Part shown: piece after piece, positions 5,574-9,421 of the stretch | How the letters are laid out: the number at the start of each line of letters is the position of its first letter | Numbering within the stretch: the first letter of the stretch is position 1 | DNA from: Clostridiales bacterium | Lineage (GTDB): Bacteria; Bacillota; Clostridia; Oscillospirales; Ruminococcaceae | Reading direction: 5' to 3' | Assembly (NCBI GenBank): GCA_012799315.1 | Contig: JAAZLM010000221.1 | Coordinates: 1 to 9,421 of the forward strand | Length of the DNA stretch: 9,421 nucleotides | Notes under the pieces: generated by a model | Database searches by the model: none | Told to the model about the DNA's origin: nothing | Seen by the model: only the letters and a program-made list of their open reading frames with translations | Program-made: the position numbers and the translations under genes

Positions 5574-8500
5574 TTAAATAGTTACTATTACTTGATGTTC
5601 TTCTCCATTTAGTGGTACTTCAGATACTGCATCCCCATTGCATTCTATGCCCTTACAATCACCTTTAATGACTGTAATTGCAATTTTCGTATTGCGATAG
5701 TTCAGTTCAGCGCTGAATCCCGACCAGCTACTCGGGATTTGCGGATCGATTTTGATACTATCGTGTTCGATCTTAATACCGAGCAAGTATTCAAGTATTA
5801 CACGGTAATACCAGCCGGCGGCGCCAGTATAAATACTCCAACCGCCCCTACCATAACTTTCGGGATTAGTATAGATATCCGCCGACATATAATATGGTTC
5901 ATTCTTATATGCGAATGACTCCTCAGGATTCCTATGATGATTAGCAGGATTGAGCATTGAAAGGAGCTCATACCCCTCACCACTTCTGCCGGCAAGGTAG
6001 AACGCCATCGTTAACCATACTGCAGCGTGAGTATATTGACCACCATTTTCACGAGTTCCCGGCGGATACGATGTCACATAGCCAGTATCCATGTTCGGCG
6101 TTTCGAATGCAGGGTAGAACACTCTTATAATGCCCATGTGCGGATCGACTAAATTCTCCATAGCCGAATTCAATGCGAGCATATTCCTATTAGCATCGTC
6201 AATGCCTGCAATAATGGGGAATGACTGTGCGAGTGAATCGATTCTGCAATTCTTACTGCTTGCAGATCCCATCTTATCACCGCTATCATAGAATGCCCTA
6301 AGATACCATTTACCGTCCCAGCAATGCATTGATACATTTTCACGGAGAGTGCTTGCTAATTCAGTATATCGCTGTGATTCGTCATTTTCTCCGCGATATT
6401 CACATAATACTGCGAATCTATCAAGAACGATCGATAGGAATAATGCGAGCCACACACTTTCGCCATCGCCGTCCAATCCAACACCATTGAACCCGTCGTT
6501 CCAATCTCCGCTGCCCATTAATGGTAGCCCGTGCACACCTAATTGCGATGCTCTTTCAATAGCACGTTTGCAATGCGAATATACATCTTCTCTAATTGGG
6601 CTGCGTGTCACTTCAAAATACTTTTCATGTTCATCTTCACCTAGCAGAGGCGATTCAATATAATAGACTTCTATATCAAGGATTGAATAATCATTTGTCT
6701 TATCAATATATTCGCAAACCGTATACGGTAGCCATAGTAAATCATCGGAACATCTAGTGCGGACTCCCTTTTTAATTCCTCTAGGGAGCATATGCCACCA
6801 ATGCAGGACATCGCCCTCCACGAATTGCGCATTGCAGGCACGGGCGATCTGCCTTTTTGCTATGCTTGGATTTGTTAGCAATGCAGCGCACGCATCTTGC
6901 AATTGATCACGATAGCCATATGCGCCACCATTCTGGAAGAATCCAGTTCGTGCATAGATTCTAGCACCGATATTCTGCCACCCTAGCCATGTGTTGAACA
7001 TGGAATCAAGTAATTTATCGGGAGTTGAAATTGTTATCGTATTCTGCACTTTATCTTGATGCGTCTTTTCGGGCAGGAGCATCGGCGACAATGGCATTCT
7101 TGCAATTTTGACCGCCGCTTCAGCAGTTTTGGCGAATGTCATCATGAAATTAATCGTAACATCTTCACCCGCTGCTAATGTCTTTTTAATAACGATAGCA
7201 CCGCATGGCTCATTCGAGGGGGAGAGAATACATTCCTCCCACTTTCCACTCCAGAAAGCCGTTCTATCAAGTGTATAGCTTGCGAGTGGCTCACTTGAGC
7301 CAATAGCCATATAGCCCTCAATAACGGAGTTGAACGGATTGCGCATTATTAACATATCACTATCGATAGTGGCGCTAATCTGTCTTGAATTCTCCCTAGA
7401 TGAGTTGAGTGTAGGTTCGGTGTAGAAAACAAGCTCTAATTCGATTTCCCCATCGGATTCGTTGCGTAACTCTAGCTCGATGTTCTTCTTACAGCCAACT
7501 TGAACGACATTGACGGTCGTTCTGCAATAAATGTCGCTTGCATATCCTTCATACACTGCCTTTGACGGTGAGAAAAAGGGGAGTGATCCAGCGATTAAAT
7601 CATAGTACTTATCGCCGAATTTAGCTATCAGCATTTCGCCACGGTTGTCCGTCATTAAGTCGTTGAACCACGGAGTTAATTTATTTTCTCGGGAATTGAA
7701 TGCCCATGTGAATCCAAGTGCAGAGTCCGACAATAATGTGCCGAATGACGGATTCGCAAGCACATGGCACCATGGATGTGGCGGTGATGATGTGATGAAG
7801 AATCCTCCATCTGTGAAGTGCCCGCCTGTAACACGTTTATCGCCATCTTTGCCAGCATCAATTTCGGGGCGGCGCATCTTACTCAATTCGATCGGGGTAT
7901 ATTCAATAGACGGGAGGTTAATTCTCATCATTGACTTCGGTGCGATATGCACCGCCGCCGCCTGCAATAAAATCTTGATTTTATCATCATATGCCGTGAA
8001 ATCGATAAGATGAATACCGCCATTAATACCGATCAATGCCTCGCTAAGGTTTTCTTTTATATGATTCATTATAAAGGAGTGAATCGGTCTTTCGTATTCG
8101 CCTCTATCATTGTAGGAAAAAACCAGATCGAATACGATACCGCATAATTTAAGTGAAGAATGACATTTAAGATAGCTTGTCATCTTCTCCTCTTCGACCG
8201 TGCTGTCAATTTCAACCAATACAATTGGCAAATCACCTGAAATTCCAAGCACCCATAATTCTCTAGGCGATAGGGTATTTTCCTCAATTGATTTTAGATT
8301 TAATGAGCAGTCACGCTTCTTATAAATTAGTTGCGGTAGTATCGTTGTAGCAAGCCTACCCTCTATTGTGTCAGCGACTAGGGGCGGCTTCGTTATGATG
8401 TTGTGACAAGCATTGTCCGATCTTAATTCGGCGACTCGTGATAGTAGATCCTCCTTCGTCATTGCCATACACATGAATAGTGTGTGCTCACATTGCTCAT

Positions 8501-9421
8501 ACGCATCTAGATGAATTGGTGCCTTAATAAAAACGCATGGATCGGGGACTTGCTCATTCGACGTTGTCGGATCCTGCGCTTTATCGAATGCGGAGAAAAC
8601 CCCGTACGGACGAGTGAGCACATCTTCCCTGCGCATAGAATATGAAAAATGCAAATCGCTCATGAATCCGATCGCCATATAGGTGGTGTCATCACTATGC
8701 CTTTCCTTACGGGAGATGATGAAGATATTATGCTTGCTGTCGAATTCCTGTTTTAGGAATAATCTCATGAATGCTGGATGTGCAAAATGATCGGCAAATC
8801 GTGCAAGAACTGGCTCAATATAGGCGGATAGAATTATCCTCTTTCTCCTGCCACTAGTATTTTTTATAGCAAGTTTTCTAAATTCGCACGGTAAACTAGG
8901 GTGGAGATATGCTTTCATTCCCATTTTCAGCGTCTTTGTATTGCAGTAATAATCGGTGAAGCTACTTGTGAATTCAGTTGTCCGCTCAGCGGATTTTCTA
9001 CTTTCTCTATCGTTGTAGGGCATATAAGTGAAGCTAAAACTCTCTCCACCGTCGACAACTGCGAAGAATGCCCCTTGAGGACGGCGCAGAATATCGGTGG
9101 TGCGAAGAATTGTATCTTTCCCTTGATAGATACCGTGGCAAATGCCAAGATCGGTAGTAATACTTGTGTATTCGCCATTACAAAGTAAATTTACCCGTGG
9201 TTGTTGCGGGAAGAATGAACCAATTACTTCAACAGACGGTGTCCCTCTTGAATTCTTTTTCGGTGGCTCTTTCTTATTAATGTCTTCAAATAGCACTGAA
9301 CCTACCATAACTCTTTCATCGAGCAGCTCAGCGGCGCTCTCCATACTTTTATCAGACATAAATCTCCTTTGCATAATATTATCGTGAAGTGCATTCGAAA
9401 TTGCTACTATACTCATACCAA
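5574..9421 (-). CDS. Cyclic beta-1,2-glucan synthase-like GH94 protein, C-terminal part (5' end beyond right edge)
   Basis: The frame is open to the window edge. Counting from the first in-window Met (9416), 1280 residues are visible. The opening GMSIVAISNALHDNIMQRRF matches the internal HHxGMS...LxNxxxxNxMQRRF segment at the end of the glycoamylase-like domain of NdvB/Cgs proteins, so this Met is very likely not the true start. Two GH94-type beta-sandwich regions follow (about 65-330, with NLLCNGEYTS; about 500-790, with HPWCHVLANPSFG and FNSRENKLTPW). Next comes an (alpha/alpha)6 catalytic barrel (about 795-1205) and a short beta tail. Family motifs are intact: GYRDQLQDA (R836, D837), GSGDWNDGFN (D971-D974, the region of the general acid), RENGGQYTHAA (H1130) and SIYTGAAGW (T1197), the last two by analogy at the phosphate site. 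GH94 enzymes cleave beta-glucosidic links with phosphate; in Cgs this domain trims the glucan chain. The exact substrate cannot be read here. A beta-1,2-oligoglucan phosphorylase relative is the alternative. Confidence 0.88.
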   Translation of the reverse strand, partial: GMSIVAISNALHDNIMQRRFMSDKSMESAAELLDERVMVGSVLFEDINKKEPPKKNSRGTPSVEVIGSFFPQQPRVNLLCNGEYTSITTDLGICHGIYQGKDTILRTTDILRRPQGAFFAVVDGGESFSFTYMPYNDRESRKSAERTTEFTSSFTDYYCNTKTLKMGMKAYLHPSLPCEFRKLAIKNTSGRRKRIILSAYIEPVLARFADHFAHPAFMRLFLKQEFDSKHNIFIISRKERHSDDTTYMAIGFMSDLHFSYSMRREDVLTRPYGVFSAFDKAQDPTTSNEQVPDPCVFIKAPIHLDAYEQCEHTLFMCMAMTKEDLLSRVAELRSDNACHNIITKPPLVADTIEGRLATTILPQLIYKKRDCSLNLKSIEENTLSPRELWVLGISGDLPIVLVEIDSTVEEEKMTSYLKCHSSLKLCGIVFDLVFSYNDRGEYERPIHSFIMNHIKENLSEALIGINGGIHLIDFTAYDDKIKILLQAAAVHIAPKSMMRINLPSIEYTPIELSKMRRPEIDAGKDGDKRVTGGHFTDGGFFITSSPPHPWCHVLANPSFGTLLSDSALGFTWAFNSRENKLTPWFNDLMTDNRGEMLIAKFGDKYYDLIAGSLPFFSPSKAVYEGYASDIYCRTTVNVVQVGCKKNIELELRNESDGEIELELVFYTEPTLNSSRENSRQISATIDSDMLIMRNPFNSVIEGYMAIGSSEPLASYTLDRTAFWSGKWEECILSPSNEPCGAIVIKKTLAAGEDVTINFMMTFAKTAEAAVKIARMPLSPMLLPEKTHQDKVQNTITISTPDKLLDSMFNTWLGWQNIGARIYARTGFFQNGGAYGYRDQLQDACAALLTNPSIAKRQIARACNAQFVEGDVLHWWHMLPRGIKKGVRTRCSDDLLWLPYTVCEYIDKTNDYSILDIEVYYIESPLLGEDEHEKYFEVTRSPIREDVYSHCKRAIERASQLGVHGLPLMGSGDWNDGFNGVGLDGDGESVWLALFLSIVLDRFAVLCEYRGENDESQRYTELASTLRENVSMHCWDGKWYLRAFYDSGDKMGSASSKNCRIDSLAQSFPIIAGIDDANRNMLALNSAMENLVDPHMGIIRVFYPAFETPNMDTGYVTSYPPGTRENGGQYTHAAVWLTMAFYLAGRSGEGYELLSMLNPANHHRNPEESFAYKNEPYYMSADIYTNPESYGRGGWSIYTGAAGWYYRVILEYLLGIKIEHDSIKIDPQIPSSWSGFSAELNYRNTKIAITVIKGDCKGIECNGDAVSEVPLNGEEHQVIVTI

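Overview
The window reads as a piece of chromosome from an anaerobic Gram-positive bacterium, most likely a Clostridia member of the Ruminococcus/Oscillospiraceae type. This is inferred from strong AGGAGG-type ribosome binding sites, a lipoprotein PstS, a zinc-ribbon/kinase/PASTA protein of a layout I associate with that group, and a giant GH94 glycan enzyme of the type found in gut clostridia. Base composition looks moderately AT-rich by eye; it was not computed. No phage, transposon, CRISPR or RNA gene is visible.

Every gene is on the minus strand, so the window is read from right to left. (1) 9421-5574: the C-terminal ~1280 residues of a very large GH94 protein resembling cyclic beta-1,2-glucan synthase (NdvB/Cgs). 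Its 5' part lies beyond the right edge. It ends in a clear intrinsic terminator (5521-5568). (2) 5308-3644: a membrane protein with an N-terminal zinc ribbon, a protein-kinase fold whose catalytic Asp, metal-binding Asn and DFG Asp are all replaced (a predicted pseudokinase), one membrane span, a Thr-rich linker and two PASTA domains. It has its own near-consensus sigma-A promoter (TTGACA-17-TATTAT) and is followed by a 13-bp bidirectional terminator hairpin (3533-3584). (3) 3416-1: the high-affinity phosphate uptake operon pstS-pstC-pstA-pstB-phoU. Neighbouring genes overlap by 8, 4, 14 and 1 bases, and phoU is cut by the left edge after 22 codons.

The Pst genes form one machine. PstS is a surface lipoprotein that captures phosphate, PstC and PstA form the membrane channel, PstB is the ATPase, and PhoU is the regulator that links transport to PhoR/PhoP-type signalling (no phoPR is present here). 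A pair of TTAACA-like repeats spaced 11 bp apart upstream of pstS could be a PhoP site.

Two points stand out. First, PstS appears to be circularly permuted: the half carrying the phosphate-binding RxDGSGT loop, normally in the middle of the protein, comes directly after the lipid-anchor cysteine, and the half that normally comes first (GSSSVTP...) forms the C-terminus. Second, the PASTA kinase appears catalytically dead, which suggests a ligand-sensing or scaffolding role rather than phosphorylation.
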